A DNA stretch of 64,000 nucleotides from Candidatus Altimarinota bacterium (GCA_012031035.1 JAAUUT010000012.1:1-64000), one strand, 5' to 3'. Numbered from the stretch's first letter, positions 28,410 through 38,072 are shown. Notes: generated by a model not told the origin, from the sequence alone. Translations and numbers: made by a program.

Positions 28410-28799
28410 TTTTCTATCCTCTTTAACTACAATTTTTTGTCATTGCTATTTGCCGACAAGACTTGCATACAGATCGTTTTTTTAAATAATCTTCAGTTGT
28501 CTGAAATGAAACTAAATGTATTGCAGTGTCGGAAAGCCAATTAACTTTTTATTTATGCTAAAAGGCAAGCAGTTCTTTGTCTTCTGCCTAATAGAAGAGA
28601 TATAAGCAATCCTAAACGATTTGCGATCGGTATAATAAAATGGGTTATTTAAGGCTAGACTTTAAACTAGGCAAGCAATAAAGTGTTTCTACTCTCCATT
28701 AGGAGAAAATAATTAAATAGAAGCCGTTAGCTAGCGCTAACGCATCATACAAAAATTAGCCGTTAAGCGAAACGAATGAAACGGTAAAAGGAGGTTTTT
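28410..28799. other. 390-bp intergenic region
   Basis: This divergent spacer carries a TATAAT at 28631-28636 that could be a -10 element for the rightward NTF2-like gene, without a good -35. A 7-bp palindrome lies at 28725-28742, and a strong AAAGGAGG ribosome-binding site precedes the ATG at 28800. No RNA gene was recognised. Confidence 0.4.
28725..28742. repeat. perfect 7-bp palindrome (CGTTAGC / GCTAACG)
   Basis: CGTTAGC, loop TAGC, GCTAACG, 58 bp before the NTF2-like start. It could be an operator or leader hairpin. Confidence 0.5.
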
Positions 28800-29185
28800 A
28801 TGTCCCCAGAGCATATCCAAACAATGATTTCTGCTTATTTCAATGCTCTGTCCGCTATGAATTCTAAAGGTTGGGTAGAAAATTTTACGAAGATGCGGTG
28901 ATTGACGACCCGGTGGGCAATCCACCTAATAAGGCACTCGAAACAGCCGACCAGTTTTTTGGTCTACTCAAAATGGCTTTTGAGCGGCTGGAACTAACTC
29001 AAGACCATGTGTTTATCGCAGGCAACAATGCAGCGGTGAAATGGACGATGCGGGATTGGGGCAAAAAAGGCAAACAGGCGATTGGAGAAGGCATTAGCAC
29101 TTTTGAGTTGGATGAGTCGGGTAAAATTCAACAGGTGTCGTCTTACTGGGATGATGCTGCAATGATGCGGCAACTTCGCGATTAA
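28800..29185 (+). CDS. NTF2/SnoaL-like small protein (one frameshift)
   Basis: Translation from the ATG at 28800, 7-8 nt after AAAGGAGG, gives MSPEHIQTMISAYFNALSAM and then stops early. A one-base gain in GAAAATTTTACG (28878-28889) restores WVENFYEDAVIDDPVG. The rest of an NTF2-like fold follows (QDHVFIAGNNAAVKWTMRDW, SYWDDAAMM) to 29185, about 128 residues. Members of this superfamily are small alpha/beta barrels used as enzymes (ketosteroid isomerase-like) or ligand-binding proteins. The ligand here is unknown. The shift falls in adjacent A and T runs and fits the base-call pattern seen elsewhere in the window. Confidence 0.75.
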
Positions 29186-29239
29186 CCTCGCTATTAATTG
29201 GAGATACTAAACGTTGTTTGAATTATGTCATTAACAAAT

Positions 29240-29557
29240 TTAATTATCATCCACAATCCATTCCGAACTGCGATCGCCCAAATCTAGAGGAATGCTTACT
29301 GCTTTACCAAGTCGAGGACGTTCGCGAGTTTTGTGAATATAGGCTACAACTTGCTCCACACCGCCCCAAGCATTGAGATATCCAGCCACTGCGTTAAGAT
29401 GTTCTAGATATTCTTGCTCTGATAGGGGAAAAGATGCCTGTTCTAAATACTTCCACATAACTTGGACAAAAATTCTGCCCTTAATCCGTCGTAGTTGGAT
29501 GTCGTAAGAATATCCCCACTTATCGATCAATAGTTGCTGGAGTTCTTTTCCTATCAT
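29240..29557 (-). CDS. DUF3067 family protein
   Basis: This 105-residue soluble protein with LLIDKWGYSYDIQLRRIKGRIFVQVMW and LNAWGGVEQVVAYI matches the DUF3067 family, found in cyanobacteria and plastid-bearing eukaryotes. The function is unknown. It converges with the NTF2-like gene. Confidence 0.85.
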   Translation of the reverse strand: MIGKELQQLLIDKWGYSYDIQLRRIKGRIFVQVMWKYLEQASFPLSEQEYLEHLNAVAGYLNAWGGVEQVVAYIHKTRERPRLGKAVSIPLDLGDRSSEWIVDDN

Positions 29558-29650
29558 CGTTCATCGCACTGTTCGATCGCGCCCTTTTTCTTTAGCTCTC
29601 TTCAATCTTAAGGTAGCGCGAGTAATTTTTGCTACCAAAGTTTTTTCCAA

Positions 29651-29677
29651 TAAAAAATTCAGCACAAAATGCTGAAT
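29651..29677 (-). terminator. rho-independent terminator (minus strand)
   Basis: ATTCAGCA (29657-29664) pairs with TGCTGAAT (29670-29677). On the minus strand the stem is followed by TTTTTTA. It lies about 100 bp beyond the stop of the short membrane-protein gene at 29774 and would define its transcript end. Confidence 0.75.
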
Positions 29678-29773
29678 TGATTAGTAAGAGGAAACCTTGT
29701 TAAGTTTTTCTTGGTGATGTGAAATTTCACAACTGCATTTACTTATTTTGTATTGGCGATGCTTGATTACTTA

Positions 29774-29944
29774 TTAAAGTCTACAGCAATTGATAAAAGG
29801 AAAATATTTATTCAATTGTTTTTGTTCGTAATTTTGATTGAATTGATAATGCAGATTAGATAATTCAATACTGATAAGTGCAGTCAAGACGATCGCAATA
29901 ATATAGTTACCAATTAATAAAGTATTTTCACGTTTTGATAACAT
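29774..29944 (-). CDS. short predicted membrane protein (56 aa)
   Basis: The ATG at 29944 follows AGGGGA by 8 nt on the minus strand and opens a 56-codon frame. The product is MLSKRENT, then one hydrophobic segment LLIGNYIIAIVLTALISIEL, then a polar Asn/Gln-rich tail ending FPFINCCRL. The gene has its own terminator at 29651-29677 and is separated from dnaK by the dnaK terminator, so it would be an independent unit. No family is recognised. One-helix proteins of this size are common photosystem or stress accessories in cyanobacteria, but no such motif is present. Confidence 0.5.
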   Translation of the reverse strand: MLSKRENTLLIGNYIIAIVLTALISIELSNLHYQFNQNYEQKQLNKYFPFINCCRL

Positions 29945-30130
29945 TATCAAATCCCCTAGCTTTCCTCTAACTTCAGATTAATCGCGTGACGATTGAATGT
30001 CAGTCCTATCAAAAAGGGAATTGAAAAAGTACAAAAGTGGAAAATAGTAGAAATTAATAGAAGCTAGCTCATCAATTATTAGTTAACAGTATTTTCAAAA
30101 TGTTATAACCATTACTTCTATTGCTATATT

Positions 30131-30167
30131 TCCAAACAAAAACGATCGCTAAATTTAGCGATCGTTT
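30131..30167 (-). terminator. dnaK terminator
   Basis: A perfect 14-bp inverted repeat, AAACGATCGCTAAA (30140-30153) with its complement (30154-30167), carries a GCGATCG core. It lies 40 bp past the dnaK stop and on the minus strand is followed by TTGTTTGG. Confidence 0.7.
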
Positions 30168-30206
30168 GCTTAACCAAGAAATACTTAGTTAGTTGCTAGT
30201 TTGGCG

Positions 30207-32143
30207 TTACTTTGTTTCCGAGAACTCAGCATCGATAACATCATCGCCGCTGCTGCCAGTCGAAGAACCAGCACTAGAACCGCCGCCTGTACTACCGTCA
30301 CCGCCGTAGCCGCCACCATCAGCACCAGGTGCGCCGCCACCAGCTTGCTGATAAACGCTCGTACCGATGCTATAAAGAACTTGCTGTAGTTCGGGCATCA
30401 CAGTTTTGATCTTGTCGTCGTTGTCTTGCTCGACTGCTTCTCTGAGATCCTTGATTAAACCTTCTGCTTTGCTCTTATCTGCCGCAGAGATTTTATCTTC
30501 GAGTTCTTTGATTTGCTTGTCAGCTTGGTAAACCAACGAGTCTGCTTGGTTCTTGCGATCGATTTTCTCTCTTCGCTCCTTATCTGCTGCCGCATTTGCT
30601 TCGGCTTCTTTAACCATGCGATCGACTTCGTTATCGGGTAGGGTAGAAGCACCCGTAATGCTGATTGATTGTTCTTTACCCGTTCCGCGATCCTTAGCCA
30701 TGACGTTTAGAATACCGTTGGCATCGATATCAAAGGTTACTTCGATTTGAGGAATGCCTCTGGGTGCGGGAGGAATGCCGTCGAGACGGAAAGTTCCCAA
30801 ACTCTTGTTATCTCTTGACATTTCACGTTCCCCTTGGAGAACGTGAATTTCTACGTTAGTTTGTCCGTCAACCGCAGTCGAGAAAACTTCTGACTTCTTG
30901 GTAGGAATGGTAGTGTTGCGAGGAATGATTTTGGTCATTACGCCGCCCAAGGTTTCCACGCCCAAAGATAGGGGAGTTACGTCTAGCAGTAGAATATCTT
31001 TGACTTCGCCGATGAGAACGCCACCTTGAATTGCTGCACCGACAGCAACGACTTCATCTGGGTTAACGCCTTGGTTGGGGTCTTTTCCTAATACTTTTTT
31101 CACCAGTTCTTGAACCGCAGGAATGCGAGTAGAACCGCCGACCATAACGACTTCATCGATATTTTCTTTGTTAACTTTAGCATCCCGTACAGCATTTTCT
31201 ACAGGAATGCGACAGCGATCGATAAGATCGGCACAGAGTTCTTCAAATTTAGCTCTGGTTAAGGTCGTGTCTAAGTGTTTGGGACCGTCTTGAGTTGCCG
31301 TGATAAAGGGCAAGTTAATTTCAGCTTGAGTAACGCTAGACAGTTCGATTTTGGCTTTCTCTGCCGCTTCAGTCAAACGTTGCAAGGCTTGCTTGTCTTG
31401 ACGCAAGTCGATTCCTTCGACTTTCTTAAACTCTGCTGCTAAGTAATCAACAATTTTCTTATCGAAATCGTCACCGCCGAGGTGGGTATCGCCAGAAGTT
31501 GCTAGAACTTCAAAAACGCCGTCGCCGACTTCTAGAATGGAAACGTCAAACGTACCGCCGCCCAAGTCAAAGACCAAAATGGTTTCGTTACTTTTCTTAT
31601 CTAACCCATAGGCCAGAGACGCTGCTGTTGGTTCGTTGATAATCCGTAGTACTTCTAGACCAGCAATTTTTCCAGCATCTTTAGTTGCCTGACGCTGAGA
31701 GTCGTTAAAGTATGCAGGCACAGTAATGACAGCTTGAGTAACGGTTTCGCCCAAGTATTTACTAGCATCTTCTACCAGTTGCGCAATACCTGCGCAGCGA
31801 TTTCTTCAGGAGAAAATTGCTTGCCCTGCGCCGGACAATCTAATTTGACGTTGCCCGTGCCATCTCGTAAGACTTTGTAAGAAACTTCGGTAGATTCGTT
31901 GGTTACTTCGTCAAATTTCCGTCCGATGAAGCGCTTGACGGAGTAAAAAGTATTTTGAGGATTCATGACTGCTTGACGCTTGGCGATTTGACCCACTAAG
32001 CGATCGCCATTTTTTGCATAAGCAACTACAGACGGCGTTGTCCGAAATCCTTCAGCATTAGCGATAACAGTCGGTTTACCTCCTTCCATTACTGCGATAC
32101 AAGAATTTGTTGTTCCTAAGTCAATTCCAACTACTTTTCCCAT
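30207..32143 (-). CDS. dnaK: molecular chaperone DnaK (DnaK2-like; one frameshift)
   Basis: The ATPase domain begins [20 protein letters not shown] (31772-32143) and continues in the other part (30207-31754) with [20 protein letters not shown] and [13 protein letters not shown]. The peptide-binding domain and a Gly/Ser-rich tail ending [12 protein letters not shown] follow. The parts join at 31779-31780; adding one A (minus strand) turns LRNW-stop into [16 protein letters not shown], the family sequence. Hsp70 chaperones fold and disaggregate proteins with DnaJ and GrpE, which are not nearby. Total about 645 residues. The tail and acidic end resemble the main cyanobacterial DnaK2. An intact gene is expected in the cell. 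Confidence 0.92.
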
Positions 32144-32358
32144 AATTGAGTGCTACTCCGGTCTAACTACTATAAGGATTATTTAGAGTCTGAACTGTAT
32201 GCTTATTCGACTTTCTATATCGATTTATGTTGCACTCACCTCAGTTCAGTATCTCGCGCTCGTTCATTTTCTATGGTGACGGAGCCAGTATATTTACGGT
32301 AGTGTAGTTTTCCGAACCTTATGGGGGGATAACAAGGCAGAAACTAAGATTTTTCTTG

Positions 32359-33003
32359 TTAGCAACTAAGAACCTTTTGTCGCAAAGCGAGTGCGGACTC
32401 TAAAGTCAGGTTATCGCCAAAGGAAAAAGGGCCTGGAATTTCCATCAAGCGAGCATTGTGCAGCGAACCCAGATCGAAAGGTTGGCCGCCGCTATCTTGT
32501 GCTAGTTTGGAGACAATTGCCTTGGCTTCTTCATCATCGCTGGCGATCGCTACTGCTAAACGCTGTTCGGGAAGTCGTTCTGTCAATCTTTGCAAAGCAC
32601 TCGGCTGAAAACTACTAAAAGCTTTAACCAATCGTGCCGCAGGCAAGAGTTTGAGAATTTCCTCCGCAGCAGAAGCATTCTCATCAACCATGCGAACCAG
32701 TTCGTTGTTTTCGTCCAATCGGTAAGGATTGGTCGTATCGATGACTATCTTCCCCGCCAGCGAACCCGCTTGGCTAATCGCTTCGGGTGCTAAAGAGAAA
32801 TTGGGAGCTAGTAATATAACCTCTCCAAATTGTACGGCTTCTGCTGGAGTTCCATGTTGTGCGTTTGAACCTATTTGTTCGGCTAAAGCTTTAAGTCGTT
32901 CTGGATTTCTCGAAAAGCTAAACATAACTTGATGTCCGGCCTTTACCCAAAGCTCGCCTAGCTTGCTACCCACCTTTCCCGAACCAATAATGCCAATCTT
33001 CAT
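32359..33003 (-). CDS. NADPH-dependent F420 reductase-like oxidoreductase
   Basis: A protein of about 214 residues starts at the ATG 33003 with the nucleotide-binding motif MKIGIIGSGKVGSKLGELW. Further family residues are VILLAPNFSLAP and IDTTNPY, and a short helical C-terminus follows. It belongs to the NADP oxidoreductase, coenzyme F420-dependent family. In cyanobacteria, which lack F420 as a general cofactor, members probably use NADP with another substrate. The frame is open 84 bp further upstream but that part lacks similarity. It is divergent from the response regulator. Confidence 0.78.
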   Translation of the reverse strand: MKIGIIGSGKVGSKLGELWVKAGHQVMFSFSRNPERLKALAEQIGSNAQHGTPAEAVQFGEVILLAPNFSLAPEAISQAGSLAGKIVIDTTNPYRLDENNELVRMVDENASAAEEILKLLPAARLVKAFSSFQPSALQRLTERLPEQRLAVAIASDDEEAKAIVSKLAQDSGGQPFDLGSLHNARLMEIPGPFSFGDNLTLESALALRQKVLSC

Positions 33004-33362
33004 GATTTTGATTCCGCATTTGCTGACTTTATACTTATAAATCGAGAAAGCCGAAAAGGATATTGAGTTGTTTACGAATCTTCTCAATATTGGTCAACAA
33101 TTTTTCACATTATCTGAGAGGACATAATGATATGTCGAGTCAGCTTTCTAACTTCTTGACAAGACAATCCCAGATTCTTGAGAAATTTTAGTTTTTATCT
33201 GCTCCACATCACTCAGGAAAAACTTAAGTTTTGAAAATAAAAATTTCCACCAACGGCTTGATTGTAAAAAACTATCCTAGTGAGTCAGGATCTGACTGGA
33301 GAAAGACGCTACGATCGCCTTTTCTTGTTTACCCTAAACAGAAGAGGAGGTGAAAACCTTGA
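33004..33362. other. 359-bp divergent intergenic region
   Basis: This spacer separates the oxidoreductase from the response regulator. AGTCAG-gat-CTGACT at 33283-33297 is a perfect 6-bp palindrome about 65 bp before the regulator start and could be an operator. AGAGGAGG at 33343-33350 is a strong ribosome-binding site. Nothing else was recognised. Confidence 0.45.
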
Positions 33363-34042
33363 ATGCGTATTTTATTGGTTGAAGACGATCTAGAACAACT
33401 CGAACCACTCCACGAAGCTTTATCGGAAGTCGGACATATTGTAGATGGCGCGCAGAATGGAGAAACGGCTCAATGGCTTTTAGGGGAAAAAGACTACGAC
33501 CTGCTGATTTTAGATTGGATGTTACCCGATTTTAGCGGCTTAAATTTATGTCAGCAGTATCGACACTCTGGGAAAACAGCACCCGTACTAATTTTGACGG
33601 CTAAAGACACGATTTTGGATAAAGTTAGTGGATTAGATGCTGGTGCTGATGACTACATCGTTAAACCCGTCGATCTCCTCGAACTACTAGCACGAGTGCG
33701 AGCTTGGGAAGGCGATCGCCTTTATGGCAGGGGGATATACTAAAAATTGCCGATTTACGACTGTATCCAACCAGCCTAACAGTAGAACGCGGTCAGGTAT
33801 CGGTGCAACTATCACCTCGCGAATTTCAGTTACTCGAATATTTTGTTCGTCATCCCCGTCAAGTGTTAAGCCGCAATCAAATCGAACAAGCGTTGTGGGA
33901 ATGGGGAACAGAACCAGAAAGCAATGCTGTATCGGCTTCTGTAAAGCGATTGCGGCAGCGATTGCAGTTACTCAAAGCAGCCGACTCGATTAAAACTATC
34001 TACGGAATGGGTTATCGTTTCGATCCCTGTAATAAGCAGTAA
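33363..34042 (+). CDS. OmpR-family response regulator, RppA-like (one frameshift)
   Basis: The receiver domain (33363-33743) has the acidic pair VEDD, phosphoacceptor Asp51 in LLILDWMLPD and the Lys in DDYIVKPVD. The winged-helix DNA-binding domain (read to 34042) has LSPREFQLLEYFVRHPRQVL and ends KTIYGMGYRFDP. They join at 33704-33705, where one more T restores LARVRALGRRSPLWQGD. The receiver closely resembles RppA-type regulators, which control photosynthesis and metal or redox genes. A strong AGGAGG ribosome-binding site precedes it. The downstream kinase gene survives only as a relic (34052-34144). Length about 226 residues, normal. Confidence 0.85.
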
Positions 34043-34051
34043 GTAGATTTA

Positions 34052-34144
34052 ATGTTTAATCGTAGCCGTCGAAATTTAGCTTGTTAGCTTACCCTTTCAA
34101 TGGGCAGTATTTTAACCATCTGTTTTAATCAGTTAATTCAATAA
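34052..34144 (+). pseudogene. relic of a sensor histidine kinase N-terminus
   Basis: Nine bp after the regulator stop, the frame reads MFNRSRRNLAC, a TAG, then LTLSMGSILTICFNQ. RppB-type kinases that pair with RppA-type regulators commonly start MFNRSRRNLA followed by a membrane helix containing LTLSMGSIL. Only about 25 residues of similarity remain, with a nonsense codon, before an unrelated sequence and the next gene. I infer that the cognate kinase was deleted. Confidence 0.6.
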
Positions 34145-34184
34145 TACGTTCTAAAAAAACCGCGTTTTTAGCAGGGATAAAATA

Positions 34185-35216
34185 GTGAGTTTAAGTAAAG
34201 CGATTGGTTTAATTGCCTTAATTATTTCTTGTTACATTCTGTGGCAAATTCGGCAACTGCTACTACTATTTTTTACAGCTATCGTTTTAGCAACTGCTAT
34301 CGATCGACTCGTGCAATTACTTCAGCAATGGGTTAAGCAGCGCGTTTGGGCGATTTTATTAAGTTTTGCTATTTTACTTTTTCTTTTGACTCTCATTTTC
34401 TGGTTAATTGTGCCAGCTTTTGCCGATCAATTACAACAATTAATAGAGTTATTACCCCAAGTTTTTTCACAAATTCAAACAGGATTGAATTGGGTAGAAA
34501 ATCGCATAGATGAGCTAGATTTTATAAATATTCCCCATATAGATGCACTCTTGCAACAGCTTCAACCTTACATTTCTCAACTTTTTGCTCATACTTTTAA
34601 CTTTTTTTCTGCTTATATAGAGGCTATCTTACAGCTAGTGCTAGTTCTCGTTTTAAGCTTAATGTTATTAGTAAATCCACAACCTTATAAGCTTTTATTT
34701 ATTCGACTTTTTCCTTCATTTTATCGTCGGCGAGCCAGCGAAATTATCTCTCATTGCGAAGTAGCTTTAGGAAATTGGACGACTGGAGTGTTAATTCAAA
34801 TGAGTTTTGTGGCGCTTTTAAGCGGGATTGGTTTGTGGATTTTACAAGTACCCTTGGCGCTCGCACATGCGATTTTAGCAGGATTGCTCGATTTGATTCC
34901 TAATATCGGCCCGACTTTAGCCGCTGTGTTTCCCATCGCGATCGCGTTGCTTGATGCGCCTTGGAAAGCGGTTGCAGTTTTGATTTTTTATGTTGTCATC
35001 CAACAAGTTGAAAGCTATTGGCTAACGCCTACTATTATGGCAAAACAAGTGTCGCTCCTACCTGCCATAACCTTAATTGCTCAAATTGTATTTGCTAGCT
35101 TTTTTGGCGCTTTGGGACTGTTGATAGCATTACCACTAACAGTGGTGGCTAAGACTTGGATAGAAGAAGTATTGTTTAAAGATTTTCTGGATAAGTGGCA
35201 ACAAGCTCCTTCTTAA
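34185..35216 (+). CDS. AI-2E family transporter (intact copy)
   Basis: This 343-residue protein starts at GTG after AGGGATAAAATA. It has about eight membrane helices and the family's central coiled region (LLPQVFSQIQTGLNWVENRI) and conserved GLLDLIPNIGPTLAAVFPIAIALL. AI-2E (PF01594) proteins export or exchange diverse small solutes, and some act as Na+/H+ antiporters. Naming after autoinducer-2 is historical. It lies in a same-strand run with the TrkA-like and DUF3124 genes, suggesting an operon. A broken paralogue lies at 43681. Confidence 0.88.
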   Translation: MSLSKAIGLIALIISCYILWQIRQLLLLFFTAIVLATAIDRLVQLLQQWVKQRVWAILLSFAILLFLLTLIFWLIVPAFADQLQQLIELLPQVFSQIQTGLNWVENRIDELDFINIPHIDALLQQLQPYISQLFAHTFNFFSAYIEAILQLVLVLVLSLMLLVNPQPYKLLFIRLFPSFYRRRASEIISHCEVALGNWTTGVLIQMSFVALLSGIGLWILQVPLALAHAILAGLLDLIPNIGPTLAAVFPIAIALLDAPWKAVAVLIFYVVIQQVESYWLTPTIMAKQVSLLPAITLIAQIVFASFFGALGLLIALPLTVVAKTWIEEVLFKDFLDKWQQAPS

Positions 35217-35259
35217 CTTATAAAGTAAAAGAAGAAATCGAAAAGCCATTGAAAGATTT

Positions 35260-35937
35260 ATGTACGTACTTATTGGGGGAGCAGGCTTAGTGGGACTAAG
35301 TTTAGCCCACAAACTTGTGGAACTTGGGCATACGGTCGCCGTTATTGACGTTGACTCTAATGCTTGTCGCTATGCCCGCGAACAAGTGGGAGTAATGGCT
35401 TTTGAAGGCAGTGCAGTAAATACTGAAGTATTGTTAGAAGCAGGAATTCGTAAAGCTGATGCTGTAGCAGCCGTTCTCCGAAATGATGCGATGAACTTGG
35501 CACTAGTTGCTCTAGCTAAAAATTACGGCGTTCCCCAGATTCTCTCTCGAATGCGCCATCGCGATTTTGCCGATCCCTTACGCTTAACAGGAGCAACGCA
35601 TATCGTCAGTACCGTCGATCTAGCAGTTTCAACGATGGTCAATGCGATCGAGTATCCGCAAGTAGAATCGATGATGCACTTCGAGCAAGGACAGATAGAA
35701 GTGCTAAAACTTGCCATCCCCAACAATTGCTACGTGGTTGGTCGCAGTGTCGCCCAAATTGCCCAAGATCCGAGGTTTCCTACGGGTTCTCTCATCATTG
35801 GCTATCAAGCTCATCCCCATGAGGATTTGACTATCCCTAACGGCAGTACAGTTCTTGAGTCCGGTTCGACCATATTGATTGTGACCAAACCCGGACTACT
35901 ACATCAAGTCATTGATTTTATTGAAGGCTGTAAATAA
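35260..35937 (+). CDS. TrkA/KtrA-type NAD-binding regulatory subunit
   Basis: This 225-residue cytoplasmic protein has a Rossmann TrkA-N domain (YVLIGGAGLVGLSLAHKL with acidic VIDVD at strand 2; GVMAFEGSAVN; RNDAMNLALV). A C-terminal TrkA-C domain follows, from about residue 145, with LTIPNGSTVLESGSTILIV. Such proteins gate potassium channels or transporters in response to nucleotide. No Trk/Ktr membrane subunit is adjacent, so the partner could be the neighbouring AI-2E or antiporter protein or a distant gene. It is 43 bp downstream of the AI-2E gene. Confidence 0.85.
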   Translation: MYVLIGGAGLVGLSLAHKLVELGHTVAVIDVDSNACRYAREQVGVMAFEGSAVNTEVLLEAGIRKADAVAAVLRNDAMNLALVALAKNYGVPQILSRMRHRDFADPLRLTGATHIVSTVDLAVSTMVNAIEYPQVESMMHFEQGQIEVLKLAIPNNCYVVGRSVAQIAQDPRFPTGSLIIGYQAHPHEDLTIPNGSTVLESGSTILIVTKPGLLHQVIDFIEGCK

Positions 35938-35946
35938 CTAACTTGA

Positions 35947-36513
35947 ATGAAGCTATATCGATTTTTTTATTGGGCAGTTGCTGTTATTGTACTTACGTCT
36001 TGCACCTCACGAGAAAACCAATCGCACTCACAAGCCGATCGCACAAAGCAATCTCAAAAATTGGTAACTTTGGATAAAAATTTTAAGATGGTAATGGGTC
36101 AAACTATCTATGTTCCTGTCTACTCCCACATCTATCATCAGGATAAAAAACAAACTTTCGATTTAGCAGCTACTCTTAGTATTCGCAATATAGACCTGGG
36201 CAATCCGATCGTTATTACTTCTGTACGATATTACGATTCGGATGGAAAGTTAGTTAAAAAGTATATAGAACATCCTATTGAGATTGCTGCTCTAGCTTCT
36301 GTCGATTTTGTTGTCGATACTAACGATACAAGTGGAGGTTCGGGGGCAAAATTTATTGTCGAGTGGGTTGCTCAAACAGAAGTGTCTGAACCTGCGATCG
36401 AGGCAATTATGATTGGTAGTAGTTTTCAACAAGGAATTTCGTTTATCAGTCCTGGTAGAGTCATTAAAAGTTCCAACGATCGCAAGCCCTCAGCTTCTGT
36501 ACCAAGTCCTTGA
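35947..36513 (+). CDS. DUF3124 domain lipoprotein
   Basis: This 188-residue protein has a short signal and lipobox (VIVLTSC, Cys near residue 19). The DUF3124 fold follows, with GQTIYVPVYSHIYHQDKKQTFDLAATLSI-type sequence and VRYYDSDGKLVKKY. It is probably anchored in a membrane facing the periplasm. The function is unknown. It is 9 bp after the TrkA-like gene, so likely the last gene of that operon, and it converges with the CPA1 antiporter gene 8 bp away. Confidence 0.83.
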   Translation: MKLYRFFYWAVAVIVLTSCTSRENQSHSQADRTKQSQKLVTLDKNFKMVMGQTIYVPVYSHIYHQDKKQTFDLAATLSIRNIDLGNPIVITSVRYYDSDGKLVKKYIEHPIEIAALASVDFVVDTNDTSGGSGAKFIVEWVAQTEVSEPAIEAIMIGSSFQQGISFISPGRVIKSSNDRKPSASVPSP

Positions 36514-36521
36514 AAAAGCTA

Positions 36522-38072
36522 CTAATCATCCTCTAACCGTAGCAGTTGTTCGTCGATAATTTGTATGCGCGATCGCACGATGGTTTCTGAAAGGATGCGC
36601 TTGCGCATCGCCTCGTTGAGCGCTCCTTTCTCTGCCAACAGTAAGCGACAGCGAATGGCATCAAGTTTAGTCAATTCGTTACTTCCACCAAACGCATCCG
36701 AACGGCGATTATAAATCTCTCGCAATCCCTTTTCTGCGCCTGCTACTCGCACCTGATAAGCCGATCGCATTTCTTCATAAACAGCTTTGGGCAATACGCC
36801 TGACTTTAGGAGACTGTCTAATTCATCCTGGGCTGCTTTTGCTGCCATCAACTGGGCTTGCCATTCTTCAATTTGCTGGCGAGATTCTGAAAATTTAGAT
36901 AATTTCAATTGCTTTACCAGCCAAGGCAAGCTTAACCCTTGTCCTACTAAAGAGAAAAGCACTGCACCAAAAACCAGCATAACGATCTCTTCTCGTCCTG
37001 GTAGGGCAAGCGGCACGCTGAGTGCCAATGCCATCGAAAGAGAACCTTTAATGTTACCGAGAAACAAAACGTGCTGCCAGCGTAGGGGAATTGGGCGATC
37101 GAACCAGCGCAGACCCGCTAATAGCAGATAGACTGAAAGAACTCGTCCCAGTTGATAAGCAAGAATTACAAACAGAATCGACGGTAAAATCTGCCAAAGC
37201 GTCATTGGGATAATTTCTATGCCAATTAGCAGAAAAATAAAGGTATTGACCCCAAAACTAGCATATTCCCAGAAACTCAACAAAGTAATTCGCTCGGAAG
37301 CAGAAGGAGTGCGAGCAAGTCCAAGATTCCCAAAAATCAAACCAGCCACGACGACTGCCACCGCACCCGATACGCCGAGAAATTGCCCGACTTGAAAGGT
37401 TCCTAATGAAACTGCGATCGTTAGTAAGAGACTGCTGAGAGGATCGTCTAAACGATTGAATATCGGCAGGCTCAAGTAACCCAAAACTAAACCTACAATA
37501 CTGCCTCCGAGAGCGACATATAGCAGTTCTCGAACTCCCTCTACAAAGTTTAGCGAACCTGTTCGATAGACTGTCAATATTAGATTGAACGAAACCAAAG
37601 CAGCAGCATCGTTAAATAAAGTTTCTCCCTCAACAATAGTAGAAAGCCGAGAGGGGACGCGGATATCTTTAAAAACGGCAATCATTGAAACCGTATCTGT
37701 GTTTGCCAAAATTACGCCGACGAGCAATGCGGGTATCCAAGTTAGTCCAAGTCCATATTTCACAAGAACGGCAACAATTGCAGATGAAAATACAGACCCA
37801 GGGCCGGCCAGTAGTGCAATGGGTTTAAACGTGCTTCGCAGACGGCTGATATCTGTATTGATGGCAGCTTCAAAGATTAGAATCGGCAAAAAAAGATTCA
37901 AAACCAGGGAAGGCTCTAAACCAATACGACGAGACCATACCTCAGTAATCGGCAAACCTGCCAAAACTAACCCAGTAACGTAAGGAATTCGCAGCCATCG
38001 CGTTAAAAGACCTACGCCAGTAGCAACGAGCAAGAGAATGACGAGAATTTGGACTAAAGAAGAGACATCCAT
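36522..38072 (-). CDS. CPA1 family cation/proton antiporter
   Basis: This 516-residue protein has about 12 membrane helices with NhaP/SOS1-type motifs: VTGLVLAGLPI, GVILANTDTVSMIAVFKDI, EGETLFNDAAALV (the Asp essential for exchange) and FLLIGIEIIPM. A cytoplasmic helical C-terminal region of about 110 residues follows. It exchanges Na+ (or K+) for H+. The gene starts in the 225-bp divergent region shared with the P-type ATPase gene, which contains a TCA-box (38203-38225). Coordinated control with the ATPase is possible. Confidence 0.88.
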   Translation of the reverse strand: MDVSSLVQILVILLLVATGVGLLTRWLRIPYVTGLVLAGLPITEVWSRRIGLEPSLVLNLFLPILIFEAAINTDISRLRSTFKPIALLAGPGSVFSSAIVAVLVKYGLGLTWIPALLVGVILANTDTVSMIAVFKDIRVPSRLSTIVEGETLFNDAAALVSFNLILTVYRTGSLNFVEGVRELLYVALGGSIVGLVLGYLSLPIFNRLDDPLSSLLLTIAVSLGTFQVGQFLGVSGAVAVVVAGLIFGNLGLARTPSASERITLLSFWEYASFGVNTFIFLLIGIEIIPMTLWQILPSILFVILAYQLGRVLSVYLLLAGLRWFDRPIPLRWQHVLFLGNIKGSLSMALALSVPLALPGREEIVMLVFGAVLFSLVGQGLSLPWLVKQLKLSKFSESRQQIEEWQAQLMAAKAAQDELDSLLKSGVLPKAVYEEMRSAYQVRVAGAEKGLREIYNRRSDAFGGSNELTKLDAIRCRLLLAEKGALNEAMRKRILSETIVRSRIQIIDEQLLRLEDD

